The notes: generated from the sequence alone by a model not told the origin. Numbered from the stretch's first letter, positions 53,823 through 63,645 are shown. The stretch: DNA of 64,000 bases from Solidesulfovibrio sp. (GCF_038562415.1 NZ_JBCFBA010000010.1:62001-126000); one strand, 5' to 3'. Numbers and translations are program-made.

Positions 53823-56366
53823 ATGGAGTTGCTCGACGATCTCGCCCTGGCGGCGCGTCTGGCCCGCCGGGAGCTTCGCGCCGGAATCCGGGGTTTCGGC
53901 GTGTTTCTGGCCTGCCTGGCCATCGGTGTCGGGGCCGTGGCCGGGGTGGGCAGCCTGGCCGCCGCCCATCGCCAGGGCCTGGCCCGGGACGCGGCCACGC
54001 TTCTCGGCGGCGACCTGGAGGCGACGCTCTCCCAGCGCCCGGCCACGCCCGAGGAACTGGCCGCCTTGCGGGCCCTGGGCCCGACCTCCCACCTCGTCTC
54101 CCTGCAGGTCATGGCCCGGCGCGAAACCGGGCCGGCCAAACGGGCCCTGGCCACCTTGCGGGCCGTGGACGAGGCCTATCCGCTCTACGGCGTGGTCGCC
54201 CTGGACCCCGCCCGGCCCCTGGCGGAGGTGCTGGCCGTGCGCGACGGGCTGCCAGGGGCGGCCGCCGCGCCGGAACTCCTTTCCCGCCTGGGCTTGGGCC
54301 TGGGCGAACGCCTCCGGGTGGCCGACGCCATTTTTGAAATACGGGCCGTGCTCGGCCGCGAGCCCGACGCCTCGGCCGGGCTGGCCTCCTCCCTGGGGCC
54401 GCGCCTGGTGGTCGGGATCGACCAGTTGGCAAAGGCCGGGCTGACCGGTCCCGGCAGCCTCACCCGGCATTCCTACCGGGTACGGCTGCCCGCCGGCGCC
54501 GACGCCCCGGCCCTGGCCGAGGGCCTACGCCAGGCCTTTCCCACCTCCGGCTGGCGCGTGCGCGACGCCGCCGCCGCCCAGCCGGGACTCGCGCGCTTCA
54601 TGGACCGCCTCACCGCCGTCACCGGCCTGGTGGCCCTGGCCTCGCTGCTTTTGGGCGGCATCGGCGTCTCCCAGGCCGTTTCCGGCTATCTCGACGGCCG
54701 CACCATTGCCGTGGCCACCCTCAAATGCCTGGGCGCGCCCCGGCGCCTGGTCGCGGCCACCTATTTCCTGGTCATCGCCGCCCTGGCCGGGGTCGGCATC
54801 GCGGCCGGGCTGGCCCTGGGCGCGGCGGCGCCGCCGCTGGCCGGGCCGATCCTGTCGCGGTTTCTGCCCGTGACGCTGGCCCCCGGGCCCTACCCCGGCG
54901 CCCTGACCCTGGCCGCGGCCTGCGGCGCCCTGACCACCCTGGGCTTTTCCCTGCCCCATCTGGCCATGGCCGGCCGCACGCCGCCGCTGCTGCTGTTCCG
55001 CGGCTACGCCGCCCCGTCCCTGGCCCGGGCCACGCTTGCCGCCCGGCTGCCGGGCCTGGCCTGCCTGGCCGCCCTGGCCGCCCTGGCCATCGGCGTCTCG
55101 CCCAACCGGCGCCTGGGCATCGGCTTCGTCGTGGCCGTGGTCGGGGCCACGCTGCTGTTGCGCCTGCTCTCGCGCCTGGCCAGGCTGCTGGCCAGGCTTC
55201 CCGGCCGCCGCCACGGCCCGGTGGGCCTGGGCCTTCGCGCCCTGACCCGGCCGGACAACCGGGTGGCACCGGTGCTGGCCGCCCTGGGCCTGGGGCTTTC
55301 GATCCTGTGCGCCATGGCCCTGGTCGAGGCCAATTTCCGCCAGGCGGCCGTGGAGGACATCCCCCGCGCCGCGCCGGCTTTTTTCTTCGTCGACATCCAG
55401 CCCGGCCAGCGCGACGACTTCCTGGCCACGGCCACGGCCGTGCCGGGCGTGACGCGCGTCGAGACCTCGCCCATGGCCCGGGGCCGCATCGCGCGCCTCG
55501 GCGACGTCCCGGCCGAGTCGGTCGCGGCCGACGAGGACGTCCGCTGGGCCGTGCAGGGCGACCGGGGGCTCACCTACGCCGCGGACATGCCCCAGGGCAC
55601 GCGCCTGACGGCCGGCCGCTGGTGGCCCCGGGACTACGCCGGACCGCCGCTGGTCTCGGTGGAGGAGGCCGTGGCCAAGGGGCTGGGGCTCGGGCTTGGC
55701 GACACGGTGACGGTCAATGTCCTCGGCCGGGAGATCACGGCCACAGTGGCCAGTCTGCGCCGGGTCAACTGGCTTTCCCTGGCCATCAACTACGTCTTCG
55801 TCTTTTCCCCGGGCAGCCTCGACGGGGCGCCCGTGACCTACCTGGCCACGGCCTACACGGACCCGGCCGCCCCGGGCAGCGACGAGGCGGTCTTCGCCGC
55901 GGTCACCGACCGTTTTCCCAACATCACGGCCATCGGCATCGGCGACGCCCTGACCGAGGTCATGGCCATCGCCGACAAGGTGGCCACGGCCGTGACCGTG
56001 GCCGCCGGCGCGACCCTCGTCGTGGGCATGCTGGTGCTGGTGCAGACCATGGCCGCGGGCATGCGGCGAAAGCTCTACGAGGCGGTCATCTGCAAGGTCT
56101 GCGGCGCCGGGCGGCGGGAGGTGCTGGTCATGCTGCTGACGGAAAACGCCCTGCTCGGCGTCATGGCCGGTCTGGCCGCCCTGGTCCTCGGCACGGCCCT
56201 GGCCCTGGCCTTCGTGACGACGTTCATGGAACTGCCGTTCCGCTTCTTTCCGGGCCCGGCCATCGGCGCGGTGGGACTGGCCGCGGCCGCGACCCTCCTC
56301 CTGGGCCTGGCCGGCGTGATGCGTGCCCTTTCGGGCCAGGTCGGGCCGTGGCTGCGAAACGATTGA
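53823..56366 (+). CDS. FtsX/YbbP-like ABC transporter permease
   Basis: An 847-residue membrane protein with an N-terminal TM (FGVFLACLAIGVGAVAGVGSLAAA), a large periplasmic MacB-like domain, two FtsX cores (LVALASLLLGGIGVSQAVSGYLDGRTIAVATLKCLGA and VAAGATLVVGMLVLVQTMAAGMRRKLYEAVICKVCGA) and about ten TMs in all. This is the YbbP layout. YbbP normally pairs with the ATPase YbbA, yet no ATPase is beside it here. GGCAAAGGAGTCTT precedes ATG. It may move lipids or lipoproteins or form a mechanotransmission complex; substrate unknown. Confidence 0.9.
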   Translation: MELLDDLALAARLARRELRAGIRGFGVFLACLAIGVGAVAGVGSLAAAHRQGLARDAATLLGGDLEATLSQRPATPEELAALRALGPTSHLVSLQVMARRETGPAKRALATLRAVDEAYPLYGVVALDPARPLAEVLAVRDGLPGAAAAPELLSRLGLGLGERLRVADAIFEIRAVLGREPDASAGLASSLGPRLVVGIDQLAKAGLTGPGSLTRHSYRVRLPAGADAPALAEGLRQAFPTSGWRVRDAAAAQPGLARFMDRLTAVTGLVALASLLLGGIGVSQAVSGYLDGRTIAVATLKCLGAPRRLVAATYFLVIAALAGVGIAAGLALGAAAPPLAGPILSRFLPVTLAPGPYPGALTLAAACGALTTLGFSLPHLAMAGRTPPLLLFRGYAAPSLARATLAARLPGLACLAALAALAIGVSPNRRLGIGFVVAVVGATLLLRLLSRLARLLARLPGRRHGPVGLGLRALTRPDNRVAPVLAALGLGLSILCAMALVEANFRQAAVEDIPRAAPAFFFVDIQPGQRDDFLATATAVPGVTRVETSPMARGRIARLGDVPAESVAADEDVRWAVQGDRGLTYAADMPQGTRLTAGRWWPRDYAGPPLVSVEEAVAKGLGLGLGDTVTVNVLGREITATVASLRRVNWLSLAINYVFVFSPGSLDGAPVTYLATAYTDPAAPGSDEAVFAAVTDRFPNITAIGIGDALTEVMAIADKVATAVTVAAGATLVVGMLVLVQTMAAGMRRKLYEAVICKVCGAGRREVLVMLLTENALLGVMAGLAALVLGTALALAFVTTFMELPFRFFPGPAIGAVGLAAAATLLLGLAGVMRALSGQVGPWLRND

Positions 56367-56368
56367 AC

Positions 56369-56397
56369 GCCCGGGGCGCCCCCCGGGGCGCTTTTTT
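56369..56397 (+). terminator. Intrinsic terminator of the YbbP-like gene
   Basis: CGCCCGGGG and CCCCGGGGCG pair with one bulge around CGCC, followed by TTTTTT. It begins three bases after the stop. Confidence 0.8.
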
Positions 56398-56801
56398 CAG
56401 TCGTCGGCGCCGGCCGGCCGTTCGGGCAAGCCACGGCGCAGGGCGGTTTCCAGGCGATCGTAGATGGCCAGTTGCCTGGGCGAGAGCACGGGGCGGATCT
56501 TCTGGTCGCTTCGGCGCAGGATGCCGTCGAGTTCGGGCCGGCTGCGGCCGAGCACCCGGAACATTTCCCGGCGGGCCTCCTCGCGGGCGGCAAGGAAGGT
56601 CCGGCGCTGGCCGGGGTCGAGGTCGAGCAGGCGCATCTCCTCGGCCTCGGCCCGGCTGTGGGCCGCGTCGAAATCGGCCACGTCCCGGGCCCGCATTTCA
56701 TGGGTGGCCCGGTAAGCCGCCCCGGCCCAACCCAGCCCCAGGCCCAGGGCGAAAATGCCGGCGATCCCGAGCAGGGGTCCCAAACCGTGCGGCTTACGCA
56801 T
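56397..56801 (-). CDS. Membrane-anchored sigma-factor partner (CnrR/Spy-like)
   Basis: A 134-residue protein with one N-terminal TM (LLGIAGIFALGLGLGWAGAAY) and a helical periplasmic domain (LDLDPGQRRTFLAAREEARREMFRV, LSPRQLAIYDRLETALR). The pattern recalls the heavy-metal-resistance/LTXXQ helical sensors. It overlaps the end of the ECF sigma gene by eight bases, so it is translated with it and could be its anti-sigma or sensor. No zinc anti-sigma motif is seen. The assignment is tentative. Confidence 0.7.
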   Translation of the reverse strand: MRKPHGLGPLLGIAGIFALGLGLGWAGAAYRATHEMRARDVADFDAAHSRAEAEEMRLLDLDPGQRRTFLAAREEARREMFRVLGRSRPELDGILRRSDQKIRPVLSPRQLAIYDRLETALRRGLPERPAGADD

Positions 56802-57357
56802 AGTCCTTCTCCAGGAAAGCCTTGAGCTTTCGCCTGGCCCGAAAGGCCCGCACCTTGACGTTGACCGCCGTGAGGCCGGTCATGGCCGCCACCTCCTCGA
56901 CGCTTTTGCCCTCGATGCCGAGCAGCACGAGCAGGGTGCGGTCCCGGGGCCCGAGCACCGCCATGGCCGACTCCAGGCGGCGCCGGGCTTCCCTGGCTTC
57001 CAGGCGCTCCTGGTCGCGTTCGTCGGCCAGGCTGTCGTCGAGCCCGGCCACCAGGCCGTCCTCGGCCTTGCGGCGCCGCAGCCAGTCGATGCAGGTGTTG
57101 GCGGCGATGCGGTGCAGCCAGCCCCGAAACACCGCGCCGTTGCGCAGCGCCCCCAGGTTGAGGTAGGCCTTGACGAAGATCTCCTGGGCCAGGTCCTCCA
57201 TGCCGTCCGGGTCGTCGCAGAACCGGGACACCAGGTGCAGCACGGCGGGCTGGTGCCTGGCGACCAGGGCCGCGAAGGCCCGCTGGTCGCCCTGGGCGGC
57301 CGCCTTGCTCAGGACGGCGTCGTCGCTGCCTTCCCCTCGTGCCTCGCTGCCTGCCAT
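56794..57357 (-). CDS. ECF-family RNA polymerase sigma factor
   Basis: A 187-residue sigma-70 family protein with region 2 (DGMEDLAQEIFVKAYLNLGALRNGAVFRGWLHRIAANTCIDWLRRR) and region 4 (LGPRDRTLLVLLGIEGKSVEEVAAMTGLTAVNVKVRAFRARRKLK), typical of ECF/RpoE-like factors. I start at MAGSEARGEG since the domain begins about 20 residues in; an upstream in-frame extension covers a gene-free gap. The linked membrane protein downstream is the likely regulator. Target promoters are not evident. Confidence 0.9.
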   Translation of the reverse strand: MAGSEARGEGSDDAVLSKAAAQGDQRAFAALVARHQPAVLHLVSRFCDDPDGMEDLAQEIFVKAYLNLGALRNGAVFRGWLHRIAANTCIDWLRRRKAEDGLVAGLDDSLADERDQERLEAREARRRLESAMAVLGPRDRTLLVLLGIEGKSVEEVAAMTGLTAVNVKVRAFRARRKLKAFLEKDYA

Positions 57358-57546
57358 GTCCGCCGACCACCGCCGTGAAGTCCTGACGTGCACCGGCCAC
57401 GGGGACCCCGGGCCGTCTGGTGCCGACGGTTCAGGCGCGGGAAGCGGCCGCCGGGTTACACCCCCGGCTCGACATTCCCCCTTTCGAAGGCTATTTCCGG
57501 GGCGCGGCGGCCGCACGCGGCCGCCAGCCCCCTTGCGGAGCGCGCC

Positions 57547-58071
57547 ATGTCCCCCCTTGACGAACGCAACATCTACCTCATCGGCCCCCGGGCCTCGGGC
57601 AAGACGACGCTCGGCCGGCTTTTGGCCGAGCGCCTGGGCCGGCCCTTCGCGGACCTCGACGCCCGGTTCGTGGAAATCCACGGCGAGAGCATCGCCGCCC
57701 TGGTCGCCCGGGACGGCTGGGAGGCCTTCCGCCTGGCCGAGGCGGCCATCATGGCCGAGATCGGGAAGGAGACGGGGCTGGTGGTGGCCACCGGCGGCGG
57801 GGCGGTGCTCATGCCCGAAAACCGGGCGGTCCTGGCGCGCGGCCTGGTCTTCTACCTTCAGGCCCAGCCCGAGCGGCTGGCCGAGCGGCTCATGGCCGAC
57901 ATGCTCGAGGCGCAGCGGCCAAGGCTCACGGAACTGGGCCTTCGCGAGGAAATCACCGCCACCCTGGCCGAGCGCGAACCCCTCTACCTCGCCTGCGCCC
58001 ACGCCTGCCTGCCCGAACGCGGCCCCGAGGAACTGCTGGACATGGCCCTGCGCGCCCTGGCCGCCTGGTAG
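57547..58071 (+). CDS. aroL: Shikimate kinase, AroL-like
   Basis: A 174-residue kinase that phosphorylates shikimate at O3 in the pathway to aromatic amino acids. Walker A is GPRASGKTTLGRLLAERLG, the DxD shikimate-binding part is FADLDARFVE, ATGGGAVL is the GGG loop, and EAQRPRLTELGLREEITATLAEREPLY is the lid and adenine region, closest in style to E. coli AroL. GCGGAGCGCGCC precedes ATG. Monocistronic as far as visible. Confidence 0.93.
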   Translation: MSPLDERNIYLIGPRASGKTTLGRLLAERLGRPFADLDARFVEIHGESIAALVARDGWEAFRLAEAAIMAEIGKETGLVVATGGGAVLMPENRAVLARGLVFYLQAQPERLAERLMADMLEAQRPRLTELGLREEITATLAEREPLYLACAHACLPERGPEELLDMALRALAAW

Positions 58072-58179
58072 GGAGCCCGCAAGGGCACGGGGGACCGCCG
58101 GCCTGGCCGATCCCCCGCCCAGGCCGCGCCGGGCCGGTTCGCCCGCCGCGCCCCGTTGGCAAGCGCCCCCGCGCCCGGC

Positions 58180-59517
58180 TCAGACCGGGCAGAAAATGGC
58201 CGGGTCCTCGGCGAACGGCGTCACCCCGTGCTGGCCCGTGGATTCGATGACCGAACGCCAGTAATCCGACGTGATGTTGAGTTTTTTTCGCCGCATGGTC
58301 ACCAGGTCCAGCGGCAGGTGGACGTAGCGGCCGTAGAGCTTCGAGACCACCATGCCCGTCTTGCCGGCCATGGCCGCGTGCACGGCGTTTTGCCCGAGAA
58401 AGCCGCAATAGACCCGGTCGTTGGCGTTGGCCGGCACCGAGCGCACGATGTAGCTCGGGTCGATGAACTTGAGCGTCATGGGCAGGCCGCGCTGGCGGAA
58501 ATGGGCCTCGATCTCGGCGGAGAGGAACTGGGCGATGTCGCCCAGCACCGGATTGCCCGAGGCGTCGCGCAACCCCGTGTCCGGCAGCAGATGCTGGCCC
58601 GCGCCCTCGGCGGCCACGATCACGGCATGGCCCCGGTGCCGCAGGCGCTCCTCTAGGGAGGGCAGCAGCCCATGGGGGCCGGTGAGCGCGAAGGGGTATT
58701 CCGGCACCAGGACGTAGTTGACTTCCTTGAGGGCCAGGGTGGCCTGGGCGGCGATGAACCCGGATTCGCGGCCCATGAGCTTGACCAGGCCCACGCCGTT
58801 TAACACGCCGATGGCCTCGGTGTGGGCGCAGCGGATGGCCTCGGTGGCCTTTTCCACGGCCGTGTCGAAGCCGAAGGACTGGGTGACCAGGTTGATGTCG
58901 TTGTCGATGGTTTTCGGCACGCCGATGATGCTGATTTTCGAGCCGCGCTTGGCGATCTCCTCCTGGATGCGCCGGGCGGCCTTCATGGTGCCGTCGCCGC
59001 CGATGACGAAGAGCATGGCGACATTGAGGCGTTCCAGGGAGTCGGCGATGTCCTCGGGCTTTTGCGGCCCCCGGCTCGAACCGAGCACCGTGCCGCCGAA
59101 CTGGTGGATGTCGGAAACGTTTTCCGGGGTCAGTTCCACCGGGGCGTGGCCGTAGGACTCGATGAAGCCTTGCAGGCCGAAGCGGATCCCGAGCACGCCG
59201 GCCACGTTGTAGTTGTGGTGCGCCTCCATGACGATGGCCCGGATGACGTCGTTTAAGCCCGGACACAGGCCGCCGCAGGTGACGATGGCCGCCTTGACCT
59301 TGGAGGAGTCGTAATAGATGCGGCTTCTCGGGCCGGCCAGCTCGAAATCGACGAAGCACGGCCCGGCGCCCTCGCCGAGCTCCCCGGCGTCGAGCTCCAG
59401 CCGGACCCGGGCGTCGTCGGCGAAGCGGCAATAGGGCAGCGGCGAGGGGATCTTGGCCGGCCCGAGGACCGGTATGGACGTGTCCACGGACGCCTTTTCG
59501 CAGGAAGCTTCCATCAT
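58180..59517 (-). CDS. 6-phosphofructokinase (TP0108-like type)
   Basis: A 445-residue phosphofructokinase. The phosphoryl-donor region is IGGDGTMKAA and the fructose-6-phosphate region is GVPKTIDNDIN, followed by GFDTAVEKATEAI, MGRESGFIAAQATLA and AEGAGQHL. Gly after GGD is the residue seen in ATP users (PPi enzymes have Asp), while Lys in PKTIDND is the form seen in PPi enzymes and in the G/K 'X' clade. I therefore predict ATP use without the allosteric features of E. coli PfkA. ATG at 59517 follows AAAGGAG by six bases. Confidence 0.92.
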   Translation of the reverse strand: MMEASCEKASVDTSIPVLGPAKIPSPLPYCRFADDARVRLELDAGELGEGAGPCFVDFELAGPRSRIYYDSSKVKAAIVTCGGLCPGLNDVIRAIVMEAHHNYNVAGVLGIRFGLQGFIESYGHAPVELTPENVSDIHQFGGTVLGSSRGPQKPEDIADSLERLNVAMLFVIGGDGTMKAARRIQEEIAKRGSKISIIGVPKTIDNDINLVTQSFGFDTAVEKATEAIRCAHTEAIGVLNGVGLVKLMGRESGFIAAQATLALKEVNYVLVPEYPFALTGPHGLLPSLEERLRHRGHAVIVAAEGAGQHLLPDTGLRDASGNPVLGDIAQFLSAEIEAHFRQRGLPMTLKFIDPSYIVRSVPANANDRVYCGFLGQNAVHAAMAGKTGMVVSKLYGRYVHLPLDLVTMRRKKLNITSDYWRSVIESTGQHGVTPFAEDPAIFCPV

Positions 59518-59617
59518 GTCCGTCTCCTTTGGGATAGGAAGGCGTTAGCAGCTTCCCGAAGCCCGGGCAACTCGGCCCGGCGACGAAGGCGTGAAAACGG
59601 TCTGGCGGCAACGGCGG

Positions 59618-61699
59618 CTAGAAGCGCTCGAAATCGGCCTCCCGGTCGGGCCCCCCGGCGGCCTTCCGCCCCGCTGCCCCGGCCTTGCCGCCGGCCAGGA
59701 CCGGACGGGCGGCGACTTTTCGGGCGGCCGGCTCCTGGTGGGCCGGCGGGGCGACGAGCCGGGCCTCGGGCATCCGGAAAAAGCCCACGCTGGCCTGGAG
59801 CTGCTCCGCCTGGGCCGAGAGCTCCTCGGCGGTGGAGGCCAGTTCCTCGGAGGCCGAGGCGTTTTGCTGGATGACGAGGTCGAGCTGCTGCAGGGCGCCG
59901 TTGACCTGGCCGGCCCCCTGGCTCTGCTCCTGGCTCGTGGCGCTGATCTCCTGGATGAGGTCGGCCGTGTGCTGGATGTCGGGCACGAGCTTGGACAGGA
60001 GCTCTCCGGCGCGCTGGGCCACCTGCGTGCTGGCGCGGGAAATGCCGGTGATTTCCGAAGCCGCGGCCTGGCTGCGCTCGGCGAGCTTTCTGACCTCGGA
60101 GGCGACCACGGCGAAACCCCGGCCGTGTTCGCTGGCCCGGGCCGCCTCCACGGCGGCGTTCAAGGCCAGCAGGTCGGTCTGGCGGGCGATCTCCTCGATG
60201 ATGGAGATCTTGCCGGCGATCTCGGTCATGGCGGACACGGTCTGGGCCACGGCCGCGCCGGACTCCCGGGCGTCGGCGGCGGCCTTGACGGCGATGGTCT
60301 CGGTCTGGCGGGCGTTGTCCGCGTTCTGCTTGATGCTCGCCACCATCTGCTCCATGGCCGAGGAGGACTCTTCCACGGCCGAGGCCTGGGCGGACGCTCC
60401 CTGGGAGAGAGATTCGGAGGAGGCGCTCATCTCCTCGCTGCCCGAGGCCACGTTTTCGGCCCCGGCCTGGACCTCGCCCACCACCTCGCGCAACCTGTCC
60501 ACCATGGCCGCCATGGAGACCAGCAGGGCGTCCTTGTCCGAGCGCGGCGCCACGGACACGGTCAGGTCGCCCTGGGACAGCCGGCCGGCCGTTTCGGCGG
60601 CCTGGCGCTCGGCCTGGATCATCCGGCCCATGGCGGCCAGCAGCTTGCCGATCTCGTCGCCCCTGTCCACGGTCACGTCGCTGGAGACGTCGCCGGCGGC
60701 CACGGCCTCGGCCACGGCGATGGCCCTGGCCACGCCGCCCCGGATGGCCCGGGTGATGGCCACGGCGCACAGCAGGCCCACGGCCAGGGCCAGGCCCGAC
60801 ACGCCAAGGGACACCAGGTTGACGGAGCGGGCCTCGCCCTGCCGGGCGGCGGTCCCGGAAGCGATGATTTCGTCGGCCAGCTCGTTGACCCGCTCGCCGG
60901 TTTCGGCCATCGACTTGGTCGCCGCCGCCAGCGCCTCGGTGGAACGGACGAAATCATCTATGCTTTTGCGGTACTCGGCGACCCTGTCCCCGATTTCCTG
61001 CAGCAGCGCCTTGTTGTCCCGCCGCGTCAGGTTTTCGAGCAACACGGCCTGGCCGTTGCGAAAGGACTCCAGGCCGGCCAGGGTCTTTTCCAGCATGTCC
61101 TTATCCCCGTTCCAGGCGAACATGGTCATCTGCTGGCGCACGGTCAACAGGATCCTGTTCAACTCGCCGGCGGCATACCCGGCCTTGGCCGCGCGGGCCG
61201 CCGCGGCCAGGTCGTTGCCCGCGATCGTCTCGTCGAGAACCGCCTGGACGTTCTTGCCGAACGCCTCGAGGCGCTGCAGCGCCGCCACCCCGGCCGAGGC
61301 GAAGGCCTTGACCATGTTTTGCCTGTCGGCGGCGGTCTGCCGGTACTCCTCGACCGTTTTCGCGTAGGCGTCCAGGGCGGCCACGATCTTGTCCACGAGC
61401 GCCTGTTGGGCGGGGTCGGGCAACAGTTCGCGAAGCGCCTTGGCCTTGGCGGAGATGTCCGTGAGCCGGGCGCGCACGGCCTCCAGATCCTTCTGGGCGT
61501 ATCCCTGGGCGTAGCGGCTCATGATCAGCCTGGCGGCGTAGAGGCCGTCGGCCAGGTCCTGGGCTTTGTCCTCGAGGTCCGACCTCTCCATGATGCCGGC
61601 CAAGCCCGTCCAGTAGACGCCGGACACGACCAGGGTGAACAGGATGCAAAGCCCGAATCCGGCCCCGAGCTTGAAGGCGATCCCACGATTTGAAAACAT
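59618..61699 (-). CDS. Methyl-accepting chemotaxis protein with HBM-like sensor and DFERF tail
   Basis: A 693-residue receptor. TM1 is [20 protein letters not shown]; about 255 helical periplasmic residues resemble a helical bimodular domain; TM2 is [19 protein letters not shown]; then HAMP and a signalling domain ([23 protein letters not shown]; the tip has D where most have N). After a ~35-residue linker it ends [17 protein letters not shown] lies before ATG. It is 15 bases downstream of the cheW gene, so the two are one transcript. Confidence 0.95.
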   Translation of the reverse strand: MFSNRGIAFKLGAGFGLCILFTLVVSGVYWTGLAGIMERSDLEDKAQDLADGLYAARLIMSRYAQGYAQKDLEAVRARLTDISAKAKALRELLPDPAQQALVDKIVAALDAYAKTVEEYRQTAADRQNMVKAFASAGVAALQRLEAFGKNVQAVLDETIAGNDLAAAARAAKAGYAAGELNRILLTVRQQMTMFAWNGDKDMLEKTLAGLESFRNGQAVLLENLTRRDNKALLQEIGDRVAEYRKSIDDFVRSTEALAAATKSMAETGERVNELADEIIASGTAARQGEARSVNLVSLGVSGLALAVGLLCAVAITRAIRGGVARAIAVAEAVAAGDVSSDVTVDRGDEIGKLLAAMGRMIQAERQAAETAGRLSQGDLTVSVAPRSDKDALLVSMAAMVDRLREVVGEVQAGAENVASGSEEMSASSESLSQGASAQASAVEESSSAMEQMVASIKQNADNARQTETIAVKAAADARESGAAVAQTVSAMTEIAGKISIIEEIARQTDLLALNAAVEAARASEHGRGFAVVASEVRKLAERSQAAASEITGISRASTQVAQRAGELLSKLVPDIQHTADLIQEISATSQEQSQGAGQVNGALQQLDLVIQQNASASEELASTAEELSAQAEQLQASVGFFRMPEARLVAPPAHQEPAARKVAARPVLAGGKAGAAGRKAAGGPDREADFERF

Positions 61700-61714
61700 G
61701 GCGCGCTCCTTTGA

Positions 61715-62248
61715 CTAATCGGCGGTCGGCCGACCCGCGTCGCCGCCAGGACCCGACTCGTCGGCTTCGGATGTGTTGCGGGACGCTTCGGCCCGATCCC
61801 CGAACGCGCCACGGCGGAAAACCGCGTCCAGGTCGAGCAGCAGGAGGAAACGGCCGCCGTCCCCGGCGATCCCGCGCAGCATGGCGGCGGAAGCCCGCGG
61901 CGGCGGCTGGACCGAGGCGCCCTCGATCTCGACGACCTCCAGGACGGCATCGGCCAGCAGCCCGGCCAGGGAGAGACGGCCGTCGTGTCGCCGTTCCACG
62001 ATGACGATGCGGGTGTCGGGGGTATGGGCCACCGGGTCGAGGCCGAGCTGGCAGCCCAGGTCGCAGACCGCGACGGCCTCGCCCCGGACGTTGACGATCC
62101 CCGGCATGCAGGGCGGCGCCTGGGGGATCGCGGTGATGTCCGGGGCGTCGAGGATCTCCCTGACGCAGTGGATGGAGAGGGCGAAAACGGCGCTCCCGAC
62201 TGAAAGCGTCAGGTAGCGATCCGTGGCAATCGTCGAGGCATTTTGCAC
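61715..62248 (-). CDS. cheW: CheW-like chemotaxis coupling protein
   Basis: A 177-residue CheW-domain protein linking receptors to CheA. YLTLSVGSAVFALSIHCVREILDAPDITAIPQAPPCMPGIVNVRGEAVAVCDLG is the diagnostic first half; ILFGDR-type loops follow. It ends in a ~25-residue polar tail (RAEASRNTSEADESGPGGDA). It precedes and is cotranscribed with a chemoreceptor, so it may serve that receptor in particular. Confidence 0.94.
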   Translation of the reverse strand: MQNASTIATDRYLTLSVGSAVFALSIHCVREILDAPDITAIPQAPPCMPGIVNVRGEAVAVCDLGCQLGLDPVAHTPDTRIVIVERRHDGRLSLAGLLADAVLEVVEIEGASVQPPPRASAAMLRGIAGDGGRFLLLLDLDAVFRRGAFGDRAEASRNTSEADESGPGGDAGRPTAD

Positions 62249-62693
62249 AGCACACCTCGTAGTGCCTGAAAAAGGATAGCGTCGCTGAGCGGCCCGTCAC
62301 GGCGCCGATGCAGGGGAAACAACGACAGGAAGACGGCACCCCGCATATCGAGACTGTATGGAATCAAGAATCATTACAAATCATAAACAAAAAAGGACAG
62401 AACACGATGGCAGATGCGCCATCGCTCCTCAAATCCAAATTTCAAACTCCGATACGCAAAATGCGTATAAAAACTTTCTATTTCGGAGATTCTGAAAACA
62501 ACATTGAATTTTTCATCAAAACATGACACTCCGCCTGCAACACAGTACAGAAATACCGTCAGTGCCGATCACACCATTCTTGTTACCATATGAAATGCTC
62601 TGGTCATTTTCAACGGACTTACTTGGTTTTTTTCCTTCCCAAAAAAACACCGGATAATCGCGTGATCGCCCGCGCGGCAAAGGATATCCCGGC
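62249..62693. other. AT-rich gene-free spacer with two inverted repeats
   Basis: No convincing gene. A 7-base inverted repeat CGATGGC/GCCATCG lies near 62406-62425, and ATACGCA-AAA-TGCGTAT lies at 62451-62467. Either could be an operator for the divergent cheW or 62694 genes. Confidence 0.4.
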
Positions 62694-63560
62694 GTGACCC
62701 CCGGACGGCCCAGAAAAACAAGAGTCCCCGGCTCCGGTGACAAGCTGCGGTGTTGCCTGGAAATATTCGGACGGGCCTGGGGAAAGAACAGACAGGCGGA
62801 AAACCATGTCTCGCGGGACACACGCTGGACGCGGTGCGGGCTGCCCAAAAGCGTCAACACCGTGGCCGAGGACGTGCGTTGCGGCATCCCCAGCGACCGG
62901 CTGGCCGGCTATGCCGCCTATTTCGGCATCCCCATCGAACTGCTCGCCGATCAGGGCCGGGCCAGCAACGACGAGGCGCTGCTGGCCGCCCTGTTCGCGG
63001 CCAGGGAAGAGGCCGTCACGCCGCAGTTCGCCCTCTGGAAAAACCTCGGCGCGGATTTTCGCAGGCAATACTGCGCCGACAATACGGACGCGTACATGGC
63101 GAGCTTGCTGCAGGTCCTGCGCGGCGTCCACCTCCTGCACCTGCTTTACCCGCCAGCCCGCGAAATCCACCGCGGCTGCCTCCAGATACGGGGGGTCGAC
63201 GGCCAGGCCCTCAACGGCCGAGGCAGCCTGTTCCATCAGGGCGAGGCGCTGCCGTTCGTCGCGGGGGTCAGCCGTTTCGGCGGCAACCTGCACCTGACCT
63301 GCCACTTCCGCGATTCCCGGCTGCTCGGCCGGCTCATGACCGAGGACCCGTTGCGCCATTTCGCCCTGTCGCGCCGCAAGCCCTTTTATCTCGACTGGCT
63401 CGGCGTGGGCGATTGCCTAAGCGGCCCGGCGACATGCGCCTTCATGCAATGCCACACCGAACGGCTGGAGGCGGTGAAGGGGCAAAATCCCGACGAACTG
63501 TTCCGGCAATCCTGCCTGGCCGTGCGCCGCCAGGCCGGCCCGGTCCCCGGCGACCCGTAA
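62694..63560 (+). CDS. Hypothetical protein with possible N-terminal HTH
   Basis: A 288-residue protein beginning with GTG nine bases after AAAGGAT. The first ~90 residues (LPKSVNTVAEDVRCGIPSDRLAGYAAYFGIPIELLAD) resemble the late part of a Cro/XRE helix-turn-helix, where a regulator reads IPSDRLAGYAAYFGI. The rest (LLQVLRGVHLLHLLYPPAREIHRGCLQIRG ... FLYLDWLGVGDCLSGP) is a soluble domain that I do not recognise. It could be a one-component regulator. It stands alone behind an AT-rich spacer; the start lies in AT-poor DNA that differs from the spacer. Confidence 0.65.
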   Translation: MTPGRPRKTRVPGSGDKLRCCLEIFGRAWGKNRQAENHVSRDTRWTRCGLPKSVNTVAEDVRCGIPSDRLAGYAAYFGIPIELLADQGRASNDEALLAALFAAREEAVTPQFALWKNLGADFRRQYCADNTDAYMASLLQVLRGVHLLHLLYPPAREIHRGCLQIRGVDGQALNGRGSLFHQGEALPFVAGVSRFGGNLHLTCHFRDSRLLGRLMTEDPLRHFALSRRKPFYLDWLGVGDCLSGPATCAFMQCHTERLEAVKGQNPDELFRQSCLAVRRQAGPVPGDP

Positions 63561-63645
63561 CCGGCCGCCGGCCCGGGGCGCGCGGCGGCAACGGCACGGC
63601 CAGACCGCGCGCGGCCCCTTTCCCCTGCCGGGACTCCCCGCCCGC

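Noticed and set aside
62308-62526. 72-residue plus-strand frame
   Set aside because: AT-rich spacer with inverted repeats, no ribosome-binding site, random-looking product.
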